A stretch of DNA of 64,000 nt from Bradyrhizobium jicamae (GTDB lineage Bacteria; Pseudomonadota; Alphaproteobacteria; Rhizobiales; Xanthobacteraceae): assembly GCF_018130695.1 (NCBI RefSeq), contig NZ_JAFCJX010000002.1, positions 186,001-250,000 on the forward strand, in the 5' to 3' direction. The notes below the pieces were generated by a model that was not told the DNA's origin, did no database searches, and saw nothing but the letters and a program-made list of their open reading frames with translations. The translations under genes were made by a program, and so were the position numbers. Shown piece by piece: positions 24,427 through 32,752 of this stretch; the stretch's first letter is position 1; each line of letters starts with the position of its first letter.

Positions 24427-26114
24427 CCGGTCCCGTGATCGACGCAATTGGAGATCTCGCTGGGATCGCCGAACGTCGTGCCGAACTCGCGGCTGCTGCC
24501 GAGCGCAATGCCGCGATTGGTGCGGCGCTGAGGGACGCATTTCCCGCTTCCGAACGTACCGTGCCGCGCATGCTGAGTCGCCAGGCGGAGCGCTATGGAT
24601 CGCGAACGCTCCTGATTTGCGGCGAGCAGTCATGGAGCTTTGCCGAAGTGGCCGAGCAGGTGCCCCGTTGGGCCGCAATGCTCCAATCAGCCGGGATCGC
24701 GGCCGGCGATCGTGTGGCGTTGATCTGCGGCAACCGGTTCGAGTTCATGCCGCTCCTTCTCGGCTGTGCGTGGCTTGGCGCGGTCGCTGTAACCATCAAT
24801 ACCGCCTCGCGCGGTTTCCAGCTCCAGCACATCCTCCGAAATTCGGGCGCGCGCTTGCTGTGCATCGAGGCGTCGTTGCTGGCCGTCCTCGACACGATCG
24901 ACCTGAGCGTGCTTGCGGTCGAGCGGATCTTTGTGATCGGAGAAGCGAGCTCTGATGGTGCCGACAACAAGCCGGGGATCGAGGCGCTGCCTGCTCCGAG
25001 CCTTCCGGTGCTACCCATGGCCGTGGGCCCCGGAGACACGCTCGCTGTCCTCTATACGTCAGGGACGACGGGCCTCTCCAAGGGGGTCTGCTGTCCGCAT
25101 GCGCAATACTTCTGGTGGGGCCTCTACACCGGGCGACAGATCGGAGTATGCGAGGGGGATGTGTTGCACACCACGCTGCCGCTGTTCCACACCAACGCCC
25201 TGAATGCCTTCTTTCAGGCCCTCTTGTATGGAGCGACGCTTGTCGTCGCGGAGCGCTTCTCCGTGTCGCGGTTCTGGGAGGCGCTTGAAGCAAGCCGTGC
25301 CACCATCACCTATGTGCTGGGCGCGATGGTGCCGATGCTGCTCTCGCGGCCCCCATCATTGTCGGAGCGGTCGCATCGCGTGCGTGCCGCGCTTGCACCG
25401 GGTGTGCCGGCGGATTTCCATGCGCCGTTCGTCGAGCGCACCGGGGTGGTCTTGCTGGACGGCTATGGTGCGACCGAGAGCAATGCGGTGATCGGCACCG
25501 ATGCTTTGACGTCGCGCCCCGGCTGGATGGGGTGCGTCGTGGACGGATTCGAGGCGCGAGTCGTCGACGACAACGATGCGCCGGTCGCCGATGGCGAGCC
25601 GGGCGAATTGTTGCTTCGTGCACATGAGCCCTTCGCCTTTGCGATCGGATATTTTGCGATGCCCGAGCAGACCTGCGCTGCGTGGCGGAATCTGTGGCTG
25701 CATACGGGCGACCGGGTGGTGCGCTCGCCGGACGGATATTTCCGCTTCGTCGACCGGATGAAGGATTCCATTCGCCGGCGCGGCGAGAACATCTCGTCAT
25801 TCGAAGTCGAACAGGTGCTGCTGTCGCATCCTGCGATCGCGATGGCGGCGGTCTTTCCGGTTCGTTCCGAGCTGGCCGAAGACGAAGTCATGGCGGTTCT
25901 CGTGCGGAAGGACGGCGCTGAGGTTTCCGAAGAGCAATTGATCCGGCATTGCGAGCGGCGCATGCCCTATTTCAGCGTGCCGCGCTACATCGAATTCGCC
26001 GGCGAGCTGCCGAAGACCGAAAACGGCAAGATCCAGAAATTCAGACTGCGTGAACGCGGCCGGTCGGACACCACCTGGGATCGTGAGGTGGCAGGTGTCG
26101 TGGTGCGGCGCTGA
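24423..26114 (+). CDS. acyl-CoA synthetase / AMP-dependent CoA ligase
   Basis: 563 residues of the ANL adenylate-forming superfamily. AMP-binding P-loop YTSGTTGLSKGV, A5 motif DGYGATES, A7 LHTGDR, hinge RMKDSIRRRGENIS and C-terminal lysine motif KTENGKIQK are all present. It would activate a carboxylic acid to its CoA thioester, presumably a product of or substrate for the flanking monooxygenase and thiolase-like pair. It is coupled to the EthD-like gene by ATGA. Confidence 0.92.
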   Translation: MTGPVIDAIGDLAGIAERRAELAAAAERNAAIGAALRDAFPASERTVPRMLSRQAERYGSRTLLICGEQSWSFAEVAEQVPRWAAMLQSAGIAAGDRVALICGNRFEFMPLLLGCAWLGAVAVTINTASRGFQLQHILRNSGARLLCIEASLLAVLDTIDLSVLAVERIFVIGEASSDGADNKPGIEALPAPSLPVLPMAVGPGDTLAVLYTSGTTGLSKGVCCPHAQYFWWGLYTGRQIGVCEGDVLHTTLPLFHTNALNAFFQALLYGATLVVAERFSVSRFWEALEASRATITYVLGAMVPMLLSRPPSLSERSHRVRAALAPGVPADFHAPFVERTGVVLLDGYGATESNAVIGTDALTSRPGWMGCVVDGFEARVVDDNDAPVADGEPGELLLRAHEPFAFAIGYFAMPEQTCAAWRNLWLHTGDRVVRSPDGYFRFVDRMKDSIRRRGENISSFEVEQVLLSHPAIAMAAVFPVRSELAEDEVMAVLVRKDGAEVSEEQLIRHCERRMPYFSVPRYIEFAGELPKTENGKIQKFRLRERGRSDTTWDREVAGVVVRR

Positions 26115-26139
26115 CAAGCCCGGGGAGGATGCAAGCGCG

Positions 26140-27285
26140 ATGGATTTCGACGGCGCGGTGATTGCGAGTGCAATCGAGGTGCCTTACCGCCGCAAGCCCT
26201 CCGGCGTGACCACGATGTCGCTGCTTGCCGACGCGTTTGCGGCACTCCTCAACGATTCTGGGCTGCCTGCCGAGCGCATCGACGGTCTGGCAGTCTCGTC
26301 CTTCACCCTGAAGCCCGACCACGCAATCGACATCGCCTGGCGCCTTGGTCTCAGGCTTCGCTGGGTCATGGAGGATACCAATGGCGGCGCGAGCGGCATC
26401 AACATGCTGCAGCACGCGCTTCGTGCGGTTCAATGCGGCGATGCCACCAACGTGGCGATCCTTGCCGCGGATCATTTGAGCGAGGCCGCGCTTCTGCATC
26501 TGAATGACAATTACAACGCGGTCGTGCGGGACCATCTCGCACCATTGCCGTTCGGCGGTCCGAACGGACTGTTCTCCTTCGTGACCCAGGCGCAGATGCG
26601 CCGGGAGCGTCTCGAACCGGTCGACTATGCGCGCGTCTGCATCGCCCAGCGGGAGTGGGCCGCGCTCAATCCGAATGCCGTGTACAGGACGCCGTTATCC
26701 GTCAAGGACTATCTCAACGCCCAGCCGGTCGCGCCGCCGCTTGGTCGCTATGACTGCGTACCCGTCGTCTCCGGCGCCGACGGCCTGCTGGTCTCGCGAG
26801 AGGACGGCAGGCGCGGCCGCGGTGTCCGGGTTCGCGCGCTCCACGCTCTGCACAATTACGATCAGCAGATGGGTGATGGTCTCGAAACCGGCCTGCTGCT
26901 GGTCGCCGACGACCTCTGGCGACAGGCGGGTCTCGCTCCCGACGACATGGATATCGCCTGCGTGTACGACGACTATCCCGTGATGGTCCTGGCGCAGCTT
27001 CGCGATCTCGGACTGATGGGCGGAATGTCGATGAAGAGCTTCGTCGCCGAACGGTTGTCGACACGGAGCTTGCCCGTCAACACGTCCGGCGGGCAATTAT
27101 CGGCCGGGCAGGCAGGCGCGGCGGGTGGTCTGCATGGCCTTGTCGAGGCTGTCACCCAGCTCCGCGGTGCCGCCGGCGCGCGGCAGGTCGCGGATGCCAG
27201 GCGCGCCGTCGTTTCCGGCTATGGGATGATGGAGTATCGCTACTGCCTGTGCGCGAACGCCGTTGTGCTGGAGCGTGCGCCATGA
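26140..27285 (+). CDS. thiolase-fold protein lacking the nucleophilic Cys (Ltp/aldolase-like)
   Basis: 381 residues with thiolase fold: NGGASGINMLQHALRAVQCG where thiolases carry the acyl-accepting Cys, then VYDDYPVMVLAQLRDLG and VNTSGGQLSAGQAGAAGGLHG in the style of SCP-x/lipid-transfer (Ltp) proteins. Cys is absent near residue 83, excluding classical thiolysis. The Ltp2-type proteins of steroid side-chain degradation are Cys-less acyl-CoA retro-aldolases that need a DUF35 partner, and a DUF35 gene follows here (ATGA overlap). GGGGAGGA supports the ATG at 26140. Confidence 0.85.
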   Translation: MDFDGAVIASAIEVPYRRKPSGVTTMSLLADAFAALLNDSGLPAERIDGLAVSSFTLKPDHAIDIAWRLGLRLRWVMEDTNGGASGINMLQHALRAVQCGDATNVAILAADHLSEAALLHLNDNYNAVVRDHLAPLPFGGPNGLFSFVTQAQMRRERLEPVDYARVCIAQREWAALNPNAVYRTPLSVKDYLNAQPVAPPLGRYDCVPVVSGADGLLVSREDGRRGRGVRVRALHALHNYDQQMGDGLETGLLLVADDLWRQAGLAPDDMDIACVYDDYPVMVLAQLRDLGLMGGMSMKSFVAERLSTRSLPVNTSGGQLSAGQAGAAGGLHGLVEAVTQLRGAAGARQVADARRAVVSGYGMMEYRYCLCANAVVLERAP

Positions 27286-27626
27286 GCGTTGCGGTGCAAA
27301 TCTGCAGGTCCTGCCGAACGCAGTTCTTCCCGCCGCGGCTGCGCTGCGCGTGCTGTCAGGCCTGTGCGTTCGACGAGGCGCTGGTCCGGACGGCCGTGAT
27401 CGAAGACATCACGACGATTCGAACGAGGCGCCCGGATGATGCGTCGCGCGGATATCTGGCGCTGGTCGTGACCGAGCGGAACTTGCGGTTGCTGGCGCGC
27501 CTCGACCGCTGCTGTTCCCCCGGCGCACAGGTTCGATTGCAGGTCGCGGCCGACGGGGCCATCGCAGCCTTTGCCGAAGGCGGGGCCGATCCGTGCGGAG
27601 GTGATGATGGCGGATCGCCGGCGTAA
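27282..27626 (+). CDS. DUF35 Zn-ribbon/OB-fold protein, partner of the thiolase-like protein
   Basis: 114 residues. The rubredoxin-like zinc ribbon CRSC...CACC at residues ~8-29 is followed by an OB-fold that reads more diverged than usual. DUF35 proteins bind acyl-CoA and form complexes with thiolase-fold partners, both in acetone/acyl-CoA systems and in Ltp2-type aldolases. The last 15 residues are Gly/Asp-rich. It is the terminal gene of the GntR-linked operon. Confidence 0.85.
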   Translation: MSVAVQICRSCRTQFFPPRLRCACCQACAFDEALVRTAVIEDITTIRTRRPDDASRGYLALVVTERNLRLLARLDRCCSPGAQVRLQVAADGAIAAFAEGGADPCGGDDGGSPA

Positions 27627-27657
27627 AGGCGGGCTCACCGATCGCCGCGGAGCAGTC

Positions 27658-28621
27658 TCACTGCTCGACCTTGATCCTGGCAGCCGCGACCACGTCCTTC
27701 CACATCGCGGTGTCCAGCGTGATCTTGTTGGCGAGCGCAGCGGCACCGTCGCCGAGAACGTCGACGCCGGCGGCGGAAAGCCGGTGATGCATCCGTCAAC
27801 GCGGAAACGACGGCCTTTTCGAGGCTCGCTCGCAGTGCGTCCGGCGTGTCTTTTGCTGCGAGGATTGCAAACCATGCGCTGGTGTCGAAGTCGGGCAGGC
27901 CGGATTCCGCGATGGTCGGCACGTCAGGCAGCAGCGGGCTGCGCGTCGACGACGTCACGGCGATCGCGCGCAGAGTGCCGGCCCTGATCTGCTCCAGCAC
28001 CGAGGGAAGATTGTCGAACATCACCTGGACCTGGCCGCCGATCAGATCCGTCACGGCCGGCGCGCTGCCCTTGTACGGCACGTGAAGCAGGTCGATGCCG
28101 GTGCGCATCTTGAACAGCTCGCCGTTCAGATGTCCGTTCGAGCCGATGCCCTGCGAGGCGTAGCTGAGCGTGCCTGGCCGGGCTTTCGCCGCAGCGATCA
28201 AGTCGCTGACGCTCTTGGCCGGCACCGACGGATGCACGACCAGCACGTTGGTGACCTGGCCGGTGCGCGTGATCGGTGCGAGGTCGCGGCCGACGTCATA
28301 ACCCAGATTGGGAAACACCGTCGGATTGACCGTCAACGCGCTCGAGGCGACCGCGAGCAGCGTGTGCCCATCGGCCGGCGCGCGGGTGACTGCCCGTATC
28401 CCGATCGTGCCGTTCGCACCCGGCCGGTTTTCGACGATCACCGGCTGCGACCAGATCTGGCCGAGCTTCTGGGCAATGGCACGGGCGATGATGTCGCTGG
28501 TCCCGCCGGCCTGATAGGGCGAGATGATCGTGACCTGGTGCGTGGGAAAGGACTGGGCGAGTGCCGGCAGGGCGCCGCCGAGCAGGACGCCGAGAAGGAT
28601 CAAGGTGCGGGCGGCAGTCAC
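27658..28621 (-). pseudogene. Bug/TctC-type tripartite tricarboxylate transporter binding protein, frameshifted near 27780
   Basis: Sec signal (LILLGVLLGGALPALAQ), PVTI-like start, YQAGGTSDIIARAIAQKLG, VENRPGANGTIGI and LPDVPTIAESGLPDF are textbook Bug-family features. The frame then turns Arg-rich after LTDASPA. A one-base shift near 27780 restores a family-like tail (LSAAGVDVLGDGAAALANKI and onward) ending at 27658. So the gene is either genuinely frameshifted or carries a sequencing error. GTG at 28621 is my preferred start; 28663 is possible. No membrane TctA/TctB genes are nearby. Confidence 0.85.
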
Positions 28622-28702
28622 GGTCGTGTCTCTCTTGTGCGAGGGGATGATCCCGCGTCGCAAGCTGCAGCGCGGGAGAAACTAACATGGGAGGACGCGC
28701 TT

Positions 28703-29716
28703 CTACTGCGGCAAGATGGGTGCCTCGGGCAGGAAGCCGGGACGATAGATCTGTTCGGCTGTCAGCTTCTCACCGGCGATGTCGACGTTCTTGTTCATGA
28801 AGTCGACGGTTCTCTTCATCTTGTCCAAGGACACGGTGCCGAAGCCGTTCTTCTCGACGTCGGGCGTGATGGCCACGCGCTTCAGGATGTTCAGCTCCTC
28901 GACGATGATCTCCGGGTTCAGCGCTTTCACATACTGGATCTCGACCTGCGCGGCCTCTTCCGGATGCGCGAGGGCGTATTGCCAGCCGCGCAGGGCGGCG
29001 CGAACGAATTTTTTCACGACGTCGGGATTCTTGCCGAGATACTCCTCGGTGGTGCCGATCGAGTTCGAATAGATATCGAGACCATAGTCGCCGAGGAACA
29101 GGCAGCGCGGCTTGGCATCGGTGACGGCGCGGCGGATGGCCGGCTCGCTCATGGCGAACTGGTCGATCGAGGCCACCTTGTGCGCGGCCAGCATCGGCAC
29201 GCGCGAGGCGGCATCGATGTTCACGATCTTCAGCGTCTTGCTGTCGACGCCGTTCATTTCCATGAAAGCCTGGACGATCCGCGGCAGGAACGATGCGGTG
29301 CTCGAGCCGAATTCGAGATTCGCGAGCTGCTTCGGCTCGGTGATATTGGCGCCGGGATCGAGGCTGAAGACGCAGTAGGGCGGGCGCTGATAGTTGACCG
29401 CAACGATCTTGATCGCACCTCCCGCGGCGCCGGAAGCCACCAGGCTCGGAATGTCGATGAAGCCGATGTCGGCAATGCCGGAGACCACCGAGCGGATCGC
29501 ATCCGCGGTACCCTTCGACGGCAGGATGGTGACGTTGAGGCCTTCCTCTTTGAAGTAGCCCTTGCCGAGCGCGACGTACCACGGCGCGTGCCGGCCGAGG
29601 CTGATGAAGTCGAGGATGAATTTGACGTCGCGCTCCTGCGCCTTGGCCGCCGAGCCGAACGTGAGACCGGCGCTGAGCACCAGCGCGGCAAGTGTCTTGA
29701 AGACCGACATTTTCAC
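28703..29716 (-). CDS. ABC transporter substrate-binding protein (NMT1/SsuA/TauA-like)
   Basis: 337 residues. A Sec signal ends at SAAKAQE; the mature start VKFILDFISLGRHAPWYVALGKGYFKEEGLNV and TADAIRSVVSGIADIGFIDI are typical of the SsuA/ThiY/NMT1 class of receptors for sulfonates, pyrimidines, taurine or aromatic acids. It diverges from the ATPase/permease pair at 29.97-31.54 kb, which it almost certainly serves, across a region containing a perfect AT-rich dyad. Confidence 0.9.
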   Translation of the reverse strand: MKMSVFKTLAALVLSAGLTFGSAAKAQERDVKFILDFISLGRHAPWYVALGKGYFKEEGLNVTILPSKGTADAIRSVVSGIADIGFIDIPSLVASGAAGGAIKIVAVNYQRPPYCVFSLDPGANITEPKQLANLEFGSSTASFLPRIVQAFMEMNGVDSKTLKIVNIDAASRVPMLAAHKVASIDQFAMSEPAIRRAVTDAKPRCLFLGDYGLDIYSNSIGTTEEYLGKNPDVVKKFVRAALRGWQYALAHPEEAAQVEIQYVKALNPEIIVEELNILKRVAITPDVEKNGFGTVSLDKMKRTVDFMNKNVDIAGEKLTAEQIYRPGFLPEAPILPQ

Positions 29717-29794
29717 TCTCTCCTGAACAACGGGCGCCCCGCAGAAACGACGATTTGGCCGAGAAAAGCCCGGTCAGACGCCTCTTGACTGATA

Positions 29795-29812
29795 AAATAT
29801 CATAAGATATTT
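29795..29812. promoter_or_regulatory. AT-rich dyad AAATATC-ATAA-GATATTT, candidate GntR operator
   Basis: Perfect 7-bp arms around four bases, with TTGACT just upstream (29785-29790), in the 257-bp region between the divergent binding-protein and ATPase genes. The GntR regulator at 31549 is the nearest candidate ligand. The rest of the region shows no gene. Confidence 0.6.
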
Positions 29813-29973
29813 CAGATGATATTGAAAGCCGCAAAGATGCGCAATGGCCGGGTCACAAGGGTGGCAGGGCGTCGCATCCCGAGGCAGGGCGCCTCTCCGC
29901 GCGTCAAAGCGGAGCGGCGTGGTGGCGGGCGTTTCTCGAGGCGCGCGTCCGGTGTGTTGAGCGAGCGGAGCTG

Positions 29974-30771
29974 ATGGCATTCGGAACGATCAAGAGCGTC
30001 CGCAAGGTGTTCCCGGTTGGCGAGCTTGGATCGCGGGCGACCGAGCCGGTGGTGGCGCTCGACGATGCGAGCTTTGCCTTTGAGCGCGGCGAGCTCGTTG
30101 CGCTGCTCGGGCCGTCGGGCTGCGGCAAGACGACGTTGCTGCGCATCGTTGCCGGCCTGATCGCCAAGACGTCGGGTTCGGTGACCATCGATGGTCGCGA
30201 AATCGATGGTCCGCTCGGCGATTACGGCTTCGTGTTTCAGGCGCCGAGCCTGATGCCGTGGCGCACGGTGATCGACAATGTGCTGTTCCCGATGGAGATC
30301 CTGAAGCGAAGCGACCGGGCGGCGCGGGCGCGCGCGGCCGAGCTTCTGGAACTGGTCGGCCTGTCGAGCTTCCACCATGCGCGGCCGCACCAGCTCTCAG
30401 GCGGCATGCAGCAGCGTGTTGCCCTGTGCCGCGCGCTGATCCATCGCCCGAACCTGCTGCTGATGGACGAGCCGTTTGGCGCGCTCGACGAGCTGACGCG
30501 CCTTGAGATGAACGATCTCTTGCTGCGCATCCGCAAGGAGACCGGTGCGACGGTCCTGTTCGTGACCCATTCGATCTCGGAAGCGGTCTATCTGGCCGAC
30601 CAGGTCATCGTGTTCAGCCGTCGGCCGGCGCGGGTATCGCAGCAGATCCGGATTTCGCTGCCCTATCCACGCAGCCAGGCGGTGCGCTTTACGCCGGCTT
30701 TCACGCAGGCCGAGCGCGCGGCGAGCGAAGCGCTCGGCATCGTGCCGCATCTCGAGGCGGTGGCATCATGA
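29974..30771 (+). CDS. ABC transporter ATP-binding protein (SsuB/TauB-like)
   Basis: 265 residues. Walker A GPSGCGKTT, Q-loop FQAPSLMPWRTV, signature LSGGMQQRVALCRAL, Walker B LLLMDEPFGALDE and H-loop VTHSISEAVYLAD. This set is characteristic of nitrate/sulfonate/taurine-type importers. It overlaps the permease gene by four bases. Confidence 0.93.
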   Translation: MAFGTIKSVRKVFPVGELGSRATEPVVALDDASFAFERGELVALLGPSGCGKTTLLRIVAGLIAKTSGSVTIDGREIDGPLGDYGFVFQAPSLMPWRTVIDNVLFPMEILKRSDRAARARAAELLELVGLSSFHHARPHQLSGGMQQRVALCRALIHRPNLLLMDEPFGALDELTRLEMNDLLLRIRKETGATVLFVTHSISEAVYLADQVIVFSRRPARVSQQIRISLPYPRSQAVRFTPAFTQAERAASEALGIVPHLEAVAS

Positions 30772-31538
30772 CCGCGCGCTCGCTGACCCGCATCATCTAT
30801 CCGTTGGCCGGCCTGGTGCTGCTCGTCATTGTCTGGGCACTGATTTGCCGGATCGGGCGGTTGTCCGTGGTCGTGCTGCCGCCTCCGGACAAGGTGCTTT
30901 ACGCCTTCGTTGCCAATCTTGGGCTGCTGTTCGAGGAGAGCCTGGTGACGCTGAAGGAGACGGTCTACGGCTTCGCACTTGCGGTTGCGCTCGGCTTGCC
31001 GATGGCGGTCGCGGTGGCCAAGTCGCGCACGCTCAATCTGATGTTCTATCCGCTGCTGGTGGCGCTGCAGTCGGTGCCCAAGGTCGCGCTGGCGCCGATC
31101 ATCCTGGTGTGGCTCGGTCCCGATCTGCAGTCCAAGCTCGCCATTGCCTGGCTGGTCGCCTTCTTTCCGATCGTGGTCGACACCGCAGCGGGCCTGCGCG
31201 CGACACCGAAGGAACTGCTGGAGCTTGCGCACAGCCTGAAGGCTTCGCGCATGCAGATCCTGTTTAAAGTGCAGTTTCCTGCCTCACTTCCCTTCGTGAT
31301 GACCGGCGCTAAGGTTGCGATTACGCTCGCCGTCATCGGCGCGGTGATCGGCGAGTTCGTGGGGTCGAGCGAGGGGCTCGGCTTTTTGCTGCTCACCGCA
31401 ACCTCGCAGCTCGATACGCCCTTGGCCTTTGCGGCCTTGTTCGCTCTATCGATCCTCGGTCTTCTCGTTTATCTCGCTGTCGAGGGTGTCGAATTGCTGA
31501 TCGCGCCCTGGCTGCCGCCGGCGGCCGAACGGCACTAG
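30768..31538 (+). CDS. ABC transporter permease (SsuC/TauC-like)
   Basis: 256 residues with about six membrane spans. The EAA-type loop that docks on the ATPase reads ELLELAHSLKASRMQILFKVQFPASLP. Coupled to the ATPase gene by ATGA. Homodimeric permease of the importer receiving ligand from the binding protein at 28.7 kb; the downstream catabolic operon suggests it imports that operon's substrate. Confidence 0.93.
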   Translation: MTARSLTRIIYPLAGLVLLVIVWALICRIGRLSVVVLPPPDKVLYAFVANLGLLFEESLVTLKETVYGFALAVALGLPMAVAVAKSRTLNLMFYPLLVALQSVPKVALAPIILVWLGPDLQSKLAIAWLVAFFPIVVDTAAGLRATPKELLELAHSLKASRMQILFKVQFPASLPFVMTGAKVAITLAVIGAVIGEFVGSSEGLGFLLLTATSQLDTPLAFAALFALSILGLLVYLAVEGVELLIAPWLPPAAERH

Positions 31539-31548
31539 GGAGCGAGAC

Positions 31549-32340
31549 GTGGTCAAGAAGGTCAAGAAAACCGGACGGCAGGGAGAAGAGGCGAAGGGCA
31601 AGACCCGCGCCGCGTCGCGTTCGAAGCCTGCGGTCGCACCCGCAGCGGCGCAGAAAGCCGGGTCGTTGGTCGATCGTGCCTATGAGGAGATCAAGGAGCG
31701 GATCATCACCGTATTCTTCCTGCCGGGCCAGTATCTCAACGAGGGCGCGATCTGCGCGCTGCTCGGGCTAGGCCGCACGCCGGTGCATCAGGCGCTGCAT
31801 CGGCTCGCGGCCGACGGTCTGGTCGAGATCATGCCGCGAAAGGGCGTGATCGTGCTGCCCGACAGTATCGCCGAGATCATCAAGATTCTCGATTCGCGCA
31901 TGGCGGTCGAGCCGGAGCTCGCGCGCTATGCGGCCCAACACGCCACGCCGGAAACCGCGGCCGAGCTCGAAGCGCTGGCCAAGTTCAAGAAGGTCGACGA
32001 CAGCGTCTCCGACATCGACGGCTTCACCATCAGCGATCGCGCCTTCCATCGCAAGATCGGCGAGATCTCCGGCAATCAGGTGATGGCGGAATTTGCCCGC
32101 AATCTGCACGAACGATCGTGGCGCTACTGGTATCTGCATTTGTGGCAGACCCTCGATATCGAGGCGAGCAATCTCCAGCATATGGCGATCGCCAACGCCG
32201 TCACAGCCGGTGACGAAGAGGCCGCGGCGCAGGCGATGCGCGAGCACATTTCGAGCCTCAGGCACCGTCTGTCGCAAATCCAGGGCGCCCGCGGCGGCGC
32301 CCACGTTGATCGCTCCAGTTCCATAAAGAGAGACAGCTAA
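31549..32340 (+). CDS. GntR-family (FCD subfamily) regulator with basic N-terminal extension
   Basis: 263 residues from GTG. A Lys/Arg/Ala-rich tail (~40 residues) precedes the winged helix (VDRAYEEIKERIITVFFLPGQYLNE, LGLGRTPVHQALHRLAADGLVE) and the FCD domain, which retains HRKIG and late HMAIANAVTAGDEEAAAQAMREHI histidines expected to bind a metal and carboxylate effector. It is placed between the transporter and the catabolic operon, one base before the cupin gene, so it is probably cotranscribed and controls both. Confidence 0.9.
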   Translation: MVKKVKKTGRQGEEAKGKTRAASRSKPAVAPAAAQKAGSLVDRAYEEIKERIITVFFLPGQYLNEGAICALLGLGRTPVHQALHRLAADGLVEIMPRKGVIVLPDSIAEIIKILDSRMAVEPELARYAAQHATPETAAELEALAKFKKVDDSVSDIDGFTISDRAFHRKIGEISGNQVMAEFARNLHERSWRYWYLHLWQTLDIEASNLQHMAIANAVTAGDEEAAAQAMREHISSLRHRLSQIQGARGGAHVDRSSSIKRDS

Positions 32341-32341
32341 T

Positions 32342-32752
32342 ATGACCACATTGCCCCAAATGCCCGCCGAGATGCCCAAGCTTGAAGAAGTGCTGATCAA
32401 GAGCGACGAGCTGACGTGGCGGCCGAAGTCACTCAAGGGTGTCTACGAGAAGGTTCTTTGGCGGGACGAGGGGACGGGCGCGTCGATCTGCCTGATCAAG
32501 TTCGACAAGGGCACCAGCATTCCCCAACCGCATCTGCATGCATCGAACCAGTTCATGTTCGTGCTGAAAGGGCACTACGAATACAAGCACAATGGTCTCG
32601 TGCTGCGTGACGGCTCGTTCTACTGGAATCCGAAAGGAAACGTGCACGGTCCGACCATCGCCCATGAAGAGACCATCGTGGTCGAGATCTATGACGGCCC
32701 GCATTATCCGCAGCGTCCGAGCTGGTACGACAACGACGAGGATGCGCGCTGA
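32342..32752 (+). CDS. cupin-domain protein (possible dioxygenase or isomerase)
   Basis: 136 residues, a single cupin. Motif 1 IPQPHLHASNQFMFVLKGHYEY and motif 2 GSFYWNPKGNVHGPT carry the His/Glu-Gln-type ligands. The set resembles small cupins related to acetylacetone or dihydroxyacetophenone dioxygenases, but substrate cannot be called. First enzyme gene after the GntR regulator; it shares one base with the next gene. Confidence 0.75.
   Translation: MTTLPQMPAEMPKLEEVLIKSDELTWRPKSLKGVYEKVLWRDEGTGASICLIKFDKGTSIPQPHLHASNQFMFVLKGHYEYKHNGLVLRDGSFYWNPKGNVHGPTIAHEETIVVEIYDGPHYPQRPSWYDNDEDAR

Noticed and set aside
28082..29788. 568-codon plus-strand open frame
   Set aside because: Antisense to two binding-protein genes; Asp/Arg/Gly-rich shadow.
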